This document shows positions 43,685 through 52,245 of a stretch of DNA of 64,000 bases, piece by piece. The position numbers and the translations under genes were made by a program. Source of the stretch: an uncultured Opitutales bacterium. GTDB lineage: Bacteria; Verrucomicrobiota; Verrucomicrobiia; Opitutales; Intestinicryptomonadaceae. The DNA lies in NCBI GenBank assembly GCA_900545705.1, contig URAK01000001.1, positions 124,001 through 188,000 of the forward strand, written 5' to 3'. Position 1 is the stretch's first letter. Each line of letters starts with the position of its first letter. The notes beneath the pieces were generated by a model. The model searched no databases. It was not told the DNA's origin and saw nothing but the letters and a program-made list of their open reading frames with translations.

Positions 43685-45070
43685 TTATTCTTCTTCGTCT
43701 TCCTCTGGTACGAACAATTCCGCCTCTTCCGTATATTTTTGCCCGTTTACATTGACGGTTGCCTTTATGCTTTCCGGAGCTATGCCTTTTTCAGCCCAAT
43801 TTCTGGCAATTCCAAGCATATCCACTCCTGAAATATTTCCGTGCCAGCCGCCCGGTAGCAGAAATACGCGCGCGAAATCGCGGGTTTTTTCAAAAGAGCC
43901 CGTGTTTTTGCATAGGGCACTGTACCAGTCGCAAATGTAGCTTGCCGGGACAATCGTGTCTATCTTTCCCTGCAAAACCAGCAATTTTCCGCCGCGCGCC
44001 CTGAATTTTCCGAGATTGGGCGCAACATCGGCAGTGGGCGAAAAACGTTTTTTAAATTCGACGGCATATCTGTGAAGGTCTATGCCCGACGGGTCGATTT
44101 TATTTTTCTTAAAAAACCATTGAACCATCCAATCGCCGAACCCCCATTTCAGACTTTTGCCGTTGTCGGCAATCTCGCACGACGGCGGCAGTCCGAAAGT
44201 CACAAAAGCTCCCGTTTGCGGGTCGAGAAACGGAGAGTGGATTTTTGTCAGCACATCAATTTGGTCTTTTGTCAGAAAGTCGAGTTTTTCGTAGTCGACC
44301 TTCGCCTTTTCCGGATATTTTAAGTACGGCTTGGAATCTTTGGGCTCCCACGGATTGTTTTTATTTTGTGCGACGATTTCTTTTGAGATTCTTGCTATCT
44401 GGTCGTCCGAAAAACGCTTGCCGGGGTGTAGGAGCGCCCTCTCGTACACAAAGCGGGTGTGGAGAGCAGTCCTGTCGGATACCGGATATAAAAGCGCGAC
44501 GGCGTCGTATTCGGAAGGGTGGCGCGCGGCCATAGACAGGCCTTCCTGCCCGCCGGTCGAACCCCCTAGGTAGTAGGAGCGTTTAGGCGGGTTTCCGTAG
44601 TAGGCTTCGGCTATTTTTTTGCCTGCGCGGGTCATCATATAAACGGCGTCGTGGCCGAAGTCGGCGAGGACGACATCGAGGTTGTCCGGATCTTTCCACC
44701 AGTTGTCGGTGCCGAGGTCGCAGTGTGCGGACGCGTATCCGGCATTTGCCCCTATTATGGGCATTTTCATTGAGAGATTTTGTCCCATTCCGCCGTTTTC
44801 GTTCCCAAGAAATACGCCATTCCACTTGTCTTTGGGAGGGAGTGCGACTGCAATCTTGACCTTAGACGGCGGCAAGGCCTCTGCTTTGACGATTATCATG
44901 TCGGTTGCGGCTTTTGCCCCGTCGATCTTGTTTCCCGCCTCGATTTTTTCAACGCCCGTTATGCGCACGCAGTCAAGGCTCAGGTTTTTAAAATATTCTA
45001 CGCCTTCCGAAGCTGCAAGGCAGGCGGTTGCAAATATAATCGGCGACAATAAAAATATAAGGTTTTGCAT
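43685..45070 (-). CDS. Secreted tannase/feruloyl-esterase-family hydrolase lacking the conserved cysteine pair
   Basis: The 461-residue protein has a signal peptide (about 1-19) and an alpha/beta-hydrolase fold of the tannase family (PF07519), which cleaves ferulate or gallate esters. FLGNENGGMG, YASAHCDLGTD, YYLGGSTGGQEGL (Ser171), VLQGKIDTIVP (Asp371) and LPGGWHGN (His410) supply the triad. In characterised members Cys precedes the Ser and follows the His, and the two form a disulfide (the CS-D-HC motif). Here both positions are Gly (170 and 411), a matched loss. An acidic tail of Glu/Asp ends the protein. Position at the head of the xylanase cluster fits removal of ferulate from arabinoxylan. 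Confidence 0.85.
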   Translation of the reverse strand: MQNLIFLLSPIIFATACLAASEGVEYFKNLSLDCVRITGVEKIEAGNKIDGAKAATDMIIVKAEALPPSKVKIAVALPPKDKWNGVFLGNENGGMGQNLSMKMPIIGANAGYASAHCDLGTDNWWKDPDNLDVVLADFGHDAVYMMTRAGKKIAEAYYGNPPKRSYYLGGSTGGQEGLSMAARHPSEYDAVALLYPVSDRTALHTRFVYERALLHPGKRFSDDQIARISKEIVAQNKNNPWEPKDSKPYLKYPEKAKVDYEKLDFLTKDQIDVLTKIHSPFLDPQTGAFVTFGLPPSCEIADNGKSLKWGFGDWMVQWFFKKNKIDPSGIDLHRYAVEFKKRFSPTADVAPNLGKFRARGGKLLVLQGKIDTIVPASYICDWYSALCKNTGSFEKTRDFARVFLLPGGWHGNISGVDMLGIARNWAEKGIAPESIKATVNVNGQKYTEEAELFVPEEDEEE

Positions 45071-45253
45071 AAATAAAAAAAATGTTTTTTTCTCTTAATT
45101 TTTCAACAAAAAACCCTTTTGCAATAACACTGTCGTTGGTGTTTTTTTAATTATTTAAGAGTATACTATTTATCTTGCATTAAAAATATAAATAAAATTG
45201 TATTCCACAATTTATGCTTGATTTTCTAAAAAGTGGATACTAATAAAAACTAT

Positions 45254-46813
45254 ATGAAATTTATCCGTATATTTTGTCTAATAGCAATTATGGCTGAAAT
45301 GACGGTTTTAAGCGGGGAAGAGGCAACCCTGAGCTTTACGCCGACAGATGTTTCACAAATTGGGCAGGATCTTTCAAATCCCGATACCTATGGGCTGGCG
45401 AATCCCATAACAGATAGCACAAATATAACGGTGGATTATACTATCCCTTCCGTAACGTCGGGCGATAATCCCTATAATACAAGTAGGATAACAAAATTTG
45501 CCGAAGATTTAACGGCAAATAATTTTACGTTTAACATTAATTTTGGGAATAATCTGTGGGCCGTTTATGTTCTGAACGTTTTGGATAATAAGACTGTATC
45601 ATTAAATTCAGTAAGTTATAATATAATAGATTCCGCAACATCTCACCCTATAAACAATATAACAGTAAACAAAGGCGGCCTGTTTGAAGTAGAAGGCGAC
45701 TTGGTCGTAAGCGACAGGCGAACAACGAAAAGTTGGTACCAGACGAGGCTAGGCTTTCAGGGTTCCGGGAATGTAAATATAAATGGCAATCTTACTATAA
45801 GCTCCGAAATGGCCGCTAAATATGACAATCCTCTAAACGGGGTTAAGCTCGAACTTTCGGAAATAAATTCTTTTACTGTGGGCGGGGTTGTGACGCTTCA
45901 ATCGATATGGAATGATAAAAAATGGATAAGGCTCAACAGCAACACCCGCAATGTTTTTGAGCGAAGCTTTGGGGGATTGAATGTGGCTTTGGGCGGCGTA
46001 ATTGAGCTTGATGGGCAAAGTAATGTCACCGCGACTACCCTTACTTTTACAAATTCGGGGCGCAATGAATTCAACGGCTCGCTGGCAACCCGCATAGAAG
46101 TCGAGCGGACAGACGGAAAAATATCCTCATGGGGAAATGTCGTCGACAATAAGCTGAATATAACAATGGATGCGTCTGACCCACAAAACGGCTATCAAGT
46201 GTTGCGGTTTTCAAAAATAGACAATTACGAGAACGAGACTTGGATAAATTACGCATTCACAAGCGGCGCAAATTCTCTAAATGAAATAGTAGTGAAAAAC
46301 GGCAGGCTCGACATTGCCATGTACGATGGAATGAAAGCCTCAAGCCTGTCGATGGAGGGAGGTGTTTTTAGCGCCGCCGGTGATAACTCTGAAATGGGGA
46401 AGGTTGTTTTTGACAAAATTGTATTTTCCAAAGGAGCTATCTATTTTGACATATTTGAAACTGAAAATGACTCCTTGCAAATAAATGGTTCAATCGAAAA
46501 GGTTTCCGATTCTTCAAAATTAACTCTCGAAATGAGCGTAAATGAATCCGATTTGCGCGCGTGGCTTGAGGCAGCCGGCAAGGATTCGAAGTCGGTAGAG
46601 TTGATAACTTTTTCAAGCGAAGGCAGCAATGTCACTGCCGAAGATTTTTCACTAAAACTGCTCGACGGCGTTTCCGGGGAAATTTCCATGGACGAAGCCG
46701 ACGGAATGATTTCTTTGAGCGTAAATCTCGGGCTTGTTCCGGAGCCGGAGGCAGTTGCATCTGTGTTGGCGGCGCTTGCTATTATTGCAGCTTGTTTCCG
46801 AAAGCGCGCATAG
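45254..46813 (+). CDS. Secreted PEP-CTERM protein with beta-strand-rich body
   Basis: ATG 45254 gives a signal peptide MKFIRIFCLIAIMAE ending near SGEE; the frame also has an upstream GTG at 45233. The roughly 470-residue body is Asn/Ser/Thr-rich with short strands such as NKTVSLNSVSYNI, GNVNINGNLTI and GKVVFDKIVFSKGAIYF, as in autotransporter-like or polymorphic surface proteins, and no catalytic motif. It ends VPEPE, a hydrophobic stretch and CFRKRA, the PEP-CTERM sorting signal. It is divergent from the tannase-family gene. It shares layout but little obvious sequence with the proteins at 7439 and 49169. Confidence 0.78.
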   Translation: MKFIRIFCLIAIMAEMTVLSGEEATLSFTPTDVSQIGQDLSNPDTYGLANPITDSTNITVDYTIPSVTSGDNPYNTSRITKFAEDLTANNFTFNINFGNNLWAVYVLNVLDNKTVSLNSVSYNIIDSATSHPINNITVNKGGLFEVEGDLVVSDRRTTKSWYQTRLGFQGSGNVNINGNLTISSEMAAKYDNPLNGVKLELSEINSFTVGGVVTLQSIWNDKKWIRLNSNTRNVFERSFGGLNVALGGVIELDGQSNVTATTLTFTNSGRNEFNGSLATRIEVERTDGKISSWGNVVDNKLNITMDASDPQNGYQVLRFSKIDNYENETWINYAFTSGANSLNEIVVKNGRLDIAMYDGMKASSLSMEGGVFSAAGDNSEMGKVVFDKIVFSKGAIYFDIFETENDSLQINGSIEKVSDSSKLTLEMSVNESDLRAWLEAAGKDSKSVELITFSSEGSNVTAEDFSLKLLDGVSGEISMDEADGMISLSVNLGLVPEPEAVASVLAALAIIAACFRKRA

Positions 46814-47438
46814 AAGCAAGGCGTAGAGGCAGATATTTTCTTGCTTAATATAAAGAATTTACGCGGGCTGCGCAGATTAAATAAGATACATAAAAAGACC
46901 ATTCGCGCCCACGCTCGAAGAATCGCACGCACGCTTTGTCTACAATCCCGCATACTCTATTGCATATATCCGCATGCCCCATTTCGATGTTGGTGGTAGT
47001 TTAGGAATTTTCTTATTTCCGCCCCAGAGAATAATATCTCTCCCACTCTTTTTCCGTTCATACCAACACGCATTTTTCGCTTCCCCAGCCGATTCAAAAG
47101 AAAGGCCTTATGATTAAAACATATCAACCTGCGCACGTCCAGTCTGCCGATTAGTATATGTAAAAGACATTGGCGTTTCATTCCAATCCTGTTTCACCAA
47201 TTTTATGGGAAAATACAAAAATGTCTTTGCGGGACTATGTATACCGAAGGGAATATTACCGAGCAGATCTCACAGTGTTTTAGAATAGATAAAATATTAG
47301 AATTTGTTTTGAATTAAATAATATTAACGTTAAAAAAAAGCTTGATTTCTGTATTGAAAAAATAAAATGTAATGAAAATCGAATAGGTATGAATGTGCCT
47401 GCTTGATTTAAAAAACTAAAACAAACTACAAATAAGAT
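46814..47438. other. Intergenic stretch, possibly with gene remnants
   Basis: About 625 bases with no supported intact gene. On the minus strand a 74-codon frame (46957-47181) and an overlapping stop-free stretch of 51 codons (47114-47269) have mixed protein-like character but no recognisable family. See the separate finding. Confidence 0.4.
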
Positions 47439-48677
47439 ATGAAAAAAGCAATTATCAGCTTACTCGTAGCGGGCGCGGTTATCGCCGCGAACGCGCAAGA
47501 CAAAGCGCTTCTCGAAACTCTCGTGAAGAAGGGAATGCTCACTCAGCAGGAAGCTGCCCAAATCGCTAAGGACTCCGTTGCGGTAACTCCCGCGACAAAG
47601 TCGACGAAATCCATAAAGATTTTCGGCGGCGGTCAGGGCTGGTATAGCTGGGGGAAAAACAGCGTAAAGGCCGGAACTGGCTCTTTTGACCAGCAGAGCG
47701 GATTTACTCTCCGCTACGTAAAACTCGGCATTGAAGCCGACGTTGGCGGCGGCTGGAGCGCGGAAGTAGTCACCGACTTCGGTACAGAAGGCGCTTCCAA
47801 GAATTATCTCGACAAGGTCGTAGCCTCCAAGAAGATCGACCTCGACTATCTGAACGGAACCCTCCAGCTCGGTCTCCGCAAGGTAAATATGGGCTACGAA
47901 CAGAATATGGACGACTTCGGTCAATACGCCGTAGAACGTTCTGTCGCAACCTATTTCTTCACACGCTATGAAGGCAAGAACTTCGGTTCGCGCACAGTCG
48001 GCGTATTCTGGGACGGCAACATCACTCAGGTTGACGGCCTCTACTATGGCGCAGCTGTGACCTCCGGCGTTTCCGAAGGCGGCGTTGAAAACTTCATAAC
48101 CGACGCTCAAAACAGCTCAGCTCTCAGCTTCTGGGTAAATGCTGGCTACAAGAATGTTGCCGACATCAAGGGCGAAACGCTCTCCTATGACTTGGGCATC
48201 AACTTCGGCTATGCTCCCCAAGGCTCAACATCCCTTGCATACACCCAAAAGGGCAGCGTATGGGGCATCAACCCCTATGCGACAATCAACTGGCGCGGAC
48301 TCACCCTCATCGGTGAATTCTTCCTCCAGCAGGTTGAAGACTACACTCCCGGCCGCGACGGCGTAGGCCGCACCCCCATGGGCGCGAACTTCACCGCGGC
48401 GTACAAAATGGACATCGGCGAATGGGGCGCTATCGAGCCCGTATTCCGCGCGTCCTATGTCACGACCAACGGCATGGGCTTGAAATCCGCCTACACCGGC
48501 GACGATCTCGGCAACATAAACCAGGCGATGACCTTCTACGGCGGCGTAAACTGGTATGCAACTACCGCGGTTAAGACCTCTCTCGGCTACGAGTTTGGCT
48601 ACTACGACCAAGGCGATGCGGTTGTCGAACGCGTTTACGGCAACACTGTCTGGGCGCAAGTTCAGGTCTTGTTCTAA
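47439..48677 (+). CDS. Outer-membrane porin
   Basis: The 412-residue protein has a signal peptide cut after NAQ (about residue 19-20), a short helical lead (LLETLVKKGMLTQQEAAQIAK) of the kind found in OprP/PhoE-like phosphate-selective porins of Verrucomicrobia and relatives (split: LETLVKKGML, QQEAAQIAK), and then many amphipathic strands with Gly, Tyr and Trp turns, ending VWAQVQVLF. The terminal Phe is the usual outer-membrane assembly signal. Codon use is visibly different from AT-rich neighbours, with many C-ending codons, suggesting high expression. Which solutes pass cannot be told. It is monocistronic, with a terminator at 48716. Confidence 0.85.
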   Translation: MKKAIISLLVAGAVIAANAQDKALLETLVKKGMLTQQEAAQIAKDSVAVTPATKSTKSIKIFGGGQGWYSWGKNSVKAGTGSFDQQSGFTLRYVKLGIEADVGGGWSAEVVTDFGTEGASKNYLDKVVASKKIDLDYLNGTLQLGLRKVNMGYEQNMDDFGQYAVERSVATYFFTRYEGKNFGSRTVGVFWDGNITQVDGLYYGAAVTSGVSEGGVENFITDAQNSSALSFWVNAGYKNVADIKGETLSYDLGINFGYAPQGSTSLAYTQKGSVWGINPYATINWRGLTLIGEFFLQQVEDYTPGRDGVGRTPMGANFTAAYKMDIGEWGAIEPVFRASYVTTNGMGLKSAYTGDDLGNINQAMTFYGGVNWYATTAVKTSLGYEFGYYDQGDAVVERVYGNTVWAQVQVLF

Positions 48678-48715
48678 TCTAATTTGCAAGACTGGCGTTT
48701 AACGCCGAAATTAAA

Positions 48716-48743
48716 AGGGGCAAACTTATGTTTGCCTCTTTTT
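48716..48743 (+). terminator. Rho-independent terminator after the porin gene
   Basis: AGGGGCAAAC and GTTTGCCTCT form a 10-bp stem with one G-U pair around TTAT, followed by five T. Confidence 0.9.
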
Positions 48744-49168
48744 GTTTTGCGGCTTATGGGAGGTTGGTCCCATATTGGGGGATTGGCCTTGCATAATTTT
48801 TTTCGCTTATTTATTCGCTCAAAATAAAACTGTCAGGCTTGTTAATTTTTTAAATTCACAGTTCTTATGTTAGGCATCGGCAATGAAATAATTTGTCGGC
48901 GATAGCATTGTGTATTTCCACCAAAAAACTCATAAATTTTACAAGTTTTAATGCCGATTTGCGGTTTTATATTACTTGTTTATGTCTATATACTTACAAT
49001 TAAAATATTATTGAGGATTTAATTCTAATGTTAGAAAAAATAGTAGATTGGAATAAAATTCGATTTTGATTATGAGACAGTGTTAATATTTTCTTGAATA
49101 AAAAAGAAAAATTTCTATAAGAATTTTATCAGAATTTACATAGGTCTATAAAAAACAGAATGGGGCAA
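48744..49168. other. AT-rich upstream region of a PEP-CTERM gene
   Basis: About 425 bases, very AT-rich toward the right. No gene, RNA family or clear promoter pair is seen. Confidence 0.4.
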
Positions 49169-50818
49169 ATGAAAATAAAAGATAAAAATATATTTTTTAA
49201 AATAGTTAAAAAGTCCATATTATTTGGTGGTATAGCGGCTGCTGGAACATTTCCGGTGCTTGCCCAGACCAATTACTATTTTACGCCAGAGTCCTCCGGA
49301 CAGACGAAATTTTCGTCCGACACCGCATGGAGCTATGACGAGGCTGGAAGCCAGCGTGCAATTGTGCCGCCTTCAAGCTGGGATAGTGTATATTTTGTAA
49401 ACAACTCCGGCGATAAGAAGACCTTGGAACTGAGCTCGGCGGAAACAACGATAAAAGAGCTTATTGTCGCCGGAAATTCGATTGGTAAGGCCGAAGTGGT
49501 ATTCGGAAACGCGGCGCTCGACAATAACGCGGTCTTTGAAATTGACGGAAAAATAAAAGGTTTAATAGGAACCGGCCTGGGAAATTACTTCACAATGGAC
49601 GGAAGTTTTTGGACTACCACTGGACAGACTACGAATGTGACGGTGAGGGCCAAAGGCTTTGAACTCGGCGTGGAGGGATACGGCGGAGGCTACCAGGGGA
49701 CCGACACAATCCATACTGTATTCACTGTTGCTTTTGGCTCTAGGAGTATAATTACGCATAGTGAATTCATTGTCGACGGCGATGTGCAGCTCGGCGGATA
49801 CGGGTATGAAAAAGCGAGCGAGACGTCGCTTGTGCTGAATGTCGACCGCGCCGTTGTAAATGGAGTTGTGAAGATTCAGAGCGACGGCATGGGGTGGTCC
49901 AACATTAAAAATTCAAAGGACGGAATGGTGTTTGAACTTGGCGGTTTGCAGCTGTCTGACGAAACGCATGTGGACTGCGGCATATACAACAATCCCAATA
50001 CGGGATTAACGTCGACACTCGTGTTTAAGAATGCGAAGGGAACTGATTACAAGTTTAGAGGTAATGTGTCAGACTTTGGGTATCTTAGCACACCGCCCGT
50101 CAATACTAACAGTAAGCTAAATATTGTAATGGACGGCGAAGGCACGCAGAGAATATACACATACCGCGCCGACGACCTCGCATACTCCACGCAGAGCGGA
50201 ACTTTTACCGTAAACAACGGCAAATTTTATCTTGGCAACGAGCTTCTGCGCGAGGAAAACCGCAAAGCGTCGCTCGTTCTAAACGGCGGTATTTTCGGGG
50301 CGTACAACTATTCCGAGACGGAGCGCGGGTTTGCGTACTTTAAGACCGCAACTTTCAAAAGCGGGGGAATATCCGTAGAAAATACGGAATTGTTTGCGGC
50401 GCAGGTGCCGAGCCTCATAGTGGTGACTGAAAAGCTTTCAAAAGACGGCGCCGAGAAGATAAAAGTGGATTTCACAAACGCCAATGGAGCCGCTTTTAAT
50501 CCGGGAGATTTTGGAATAACACTCGCCGAATACGGCGCGGATTATTCAGAGATAGACAACTGGACTGAGATACTTGTAGCTGCGGATTTAGAGGGGTTTT
50601 CTCTCAACGAGATTTCAGAGGGAATCTATGATGCGAGCGGCGACTTTGAAGGGTCGGGAATCGAGAACGCCATGGCAGTATTCAGGTGGGTAAACGACTC
50701 TGCAAACGGATATTCCTTGCAGGTTGGCCTAACGCAAGTTCCGGAGCCGTCCGCGGTTGCCGCGGTTTTTGCGGCGGCGGTGTTGGCTTTTGTGTTTGCG
50801 AGAAAGCGCGCGAAGTAG
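49169..50818 (+). CDS. Secreted PEP-CTERM protein
   Basis: ATG 49169 follows GGGG and is preferred to ATG 49160. The N-terminus is long and basic (MKIKDKNIFFKIVKKS) before the hydrophobic signal core ending VLAQ. The body of about 490 residues has strands such as NNAVFEIDGKI and GTFTVNNGKFYLGNELL, like the other two sorting-tail proteins here, and Tyr/Gly-rich turns. It ends VPEPS, a hydrophobic stretch and ARKRAK. No enzymatic motif is seen. Probable role: surface or extracellular-matrix component exported by an exosortase encoded elsewhere. Confidence 0.8.
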   Translation: MKIKDKNIFFKIVKKSILFGGIAAAGTFPVLAQTNYYFTPESSGQTKFSSDTAWSYDEAGSQRAIVPPSSWDSVYFVNNSGDKKTLELSSAETTIKELIVAGNSIGKAEVVFGNAALDNNAVFEIDGKIKGLIGTGLGNYFTMDGSFWTTTGQTTNVTVRAKGFELGVEGYGGGYQGTDTIHTVFTVAFGSRSIITHSEFIVDGDVQLGGYGYEKASETSLVLNVDRAVVNGVVKIQSDGMGWSNIKNSKDGMVFELGGLQLSDETHVDCGIYNNPNTGLTSTLVFKNAKGTDYKFRGNVSDFGYLSTPPVNTNSKLNIVMDGEGTQRIYTYRADDLAYSTQSGTFTVNNGKFYLGNELLREENRKASLVLNGGIFGAYNYSETERGFAYFKTATFKSGGISVENTELFAAQVPSLIVVTEKLSKDGAEKIKVDFTNANGAAFNPGDFGITLAEYGADYSEIDNWTEILVAADLEGFSLNEISEGIYDASGDFEGSGIENAMAVFRWVNDSANGYSLQVGLTQVPEPSAVAAVFAAAVLAFVFARKRAK

Positions 50819-50853
50819 GGCTTTCTTATAGAGGCTATTTTATGCAAGCTATT

Positions 50854-50881
50854 CCGGGGCGCCAAGGATTTGGCGCCCCGG
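50854..50881. other. Perfect 12-bp inverted repeat between a PEP-CTERM gene and metK
   Basis: CCGGGGCGCCAA (50854-50865) and TTGGCGCCCCGG (50870-50881) pair fully around GGAT. There is no T run, so it is either a T-less terminator, an mRNA-stabilising hairpin, or a protein-binding palindrome. Confidence 0.6.
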
Positions 50882-51068
50882 CCGGCGTTTGGCAAAGCGT
50901 GCCCACTTAAAAACTGCGGCTCCATATCAGCAGAAATTATGGGATAGGGCGTTTTGCCAAAATCGAAAGTCTGCGCGGCAAATATTGAAAAAGCCGATAA
51001 AAGAAAAGCCTATTGAGAGGTAAAAAAGCTTGAAAGCGGCGTGGTTATAGTTATATGTTTTGCGTCTT

Positions 51069-52244
51069 ATGATAAATAATTACGTATTTTCATCGGAGTC
51101 GGTGGGCGAAGGGCACCCCGATAAAGTTGCCGATTATATTTCCGACAGCATTCTCGACGCATGCCTCGAACAGGACAAGTTCAGCCGCGTCGCCTGCGAA
51201 ACGCTCGTCAAGAGCAACTGTGTTGTAATCGCGGGTGAAATAACTACAAAAGCCGTGCTTGACTACGAAAAAATCGTGCGCAACGCGATAAGGGAAATCG
51301 GGTATGTAAATTCCGACGACGTATTTCACGCCGACCAAGTATTTTTAACGAATTTGTTGACAAAGCAGTCCCCCGACATAGCGCAGGGCGTCGACGCCAG
51401 AAAAGCCAAGGGCAAGAAGACCGCGGAGCAGGGCGCAGGCGACCAAGGCATTATGTTTGGGTACGCAACCAATGAAACTCCTGAGATGATGCCGGCACCG
51501 ATAATGTTCGCGCACAGAATTCTCACGGAGCTCGCCAAGCAGCGCAAGAGCGGCAAGGCCCCGAAATGGTTGCGCCCCGACTGCAAGAGCCAAGTGGCTG
51601 TCGCCTACGAGGACGGCAAACCGGCTTACATCGAAAACGTTGTTGTCTCCACCCAGCACGCGGCAGGCGTTTCGCACGCTGAAATCGAGAAGTATATAAT
51701 CGAAAAAGTCGTCAAAAAAGTATTGCCGAAAAAGCTCATAACAAAAAAGACGCAATTTTTGGTAAATCCCACCGGCAATTTTGTCGTAGGCGGTCCGCAG
51801 GGAGACTCGGGGCTCACTGGAAGAAAAATAATAGTCGACTCTTACGGCGGAACCGGCCGCCACGGCGGCGGAGCATTCTCAGGCAAGGATCCCAGCAAGG
51901 TGGACCGCTCGGCGGCCTATATGTGCAGGTGGGTTGCAAAGAACATTGTTGCGGCGGGTTTTGCAGACAAGTGCGAAATTCAGGTCGCCTACGCGATAGG
52001 CTATCCGCAGCCCCTGAGCATTGCAATAGAAACTTTCGGCACAGCTAAAATCCCAGAGGAAAAAATTGAGAAGGCTGTAAGGAGCGTTTTCAGCTTCAAG
52101 CCAGCAGACATCATAGCGCAGCTCGATCTCTTGCGCCCGATATACAAAAAGACCACAAATTACGGGCACTTCACAAAGGCAGACTTGCCGTGGGAACAGA
52201 CCAATAAAGTTGCCGAACTCAAAAAAGCTATCTCGTCAAAATAA
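51069..52244 (+). CDS. metK: S-adenosylmethionine synthase
   Basis: MetK makes SAM from methionine and ATP. The start ATG 51069 gives the standard N-terminus NNYVFSSESVGEGHPDKVAD; TTG 51060 is less likely. The 391-residue product contains GEGHPDK, GAGDQGIMFGYA, GGPQGDSGLTGRK and GAFSGKDPSKVDRSAAY, all substrate or metal sites. ahcY follows one base after the stop, so the operon makes SAM and clears its by-product. I find no SAM riboswitch in the roughly 250 bases upstream; a weak TTGAAA/TATATG pair lies at 51030-51057. Confidence 0.97.
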   Translation: MINNYVFSSESVGEGHPDKVADYISDSILDACLEQDKFSRVACETLVKSNCVVIAGEITTKAVLDYEKIVRNAIREIGYVNSDDVFHADQVFLTNLLTKQSPDIAQGVDARKAKGKKTAEQGAGDQGIMFGYATNETPEMMPAPIMFAHRILTELAKQRKSGKAPKWLRPDCKSQVAVAYEDGKPAYIENVVVSTQHAAGVSHAEIEKYIIEKVVKKVLPKKLITKKTQFLVNPTGNFVVGGPQGDSGLTGRKIIVDSYGGTGRHGGGAFSGKDPSKVDRSAAYMCRWVAKNIVAAGFADKCEIQVAYAIGYPQPLSIAIETFGTAKIPEEKIEKAVRSVFSFKPADIIAQLDLLRPIYKKTTNYGHFTKADLPWEQTNKVAELKKAISSK

Positions 52245-52245
52245 A

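Noticed and set aside
36485..45070. Recent horizontal transfer of the xylan cluster
   Set aside because: Base composition and codon use look like the rest of the window, and no tRNA, integrase or repeat borders it.
46957..47181. 74-codon minus-strand gene
   Set aside because: No family or start context; another minus-strand frame in the same place looks at least as protein-like, so neither is called as a gene.
50882..51068. SAM or SAH riboswitch before metK-ahcY
   Set aside because: None of the conserved cores of the classes I know could be matched by eye; a covariance search would settle it.
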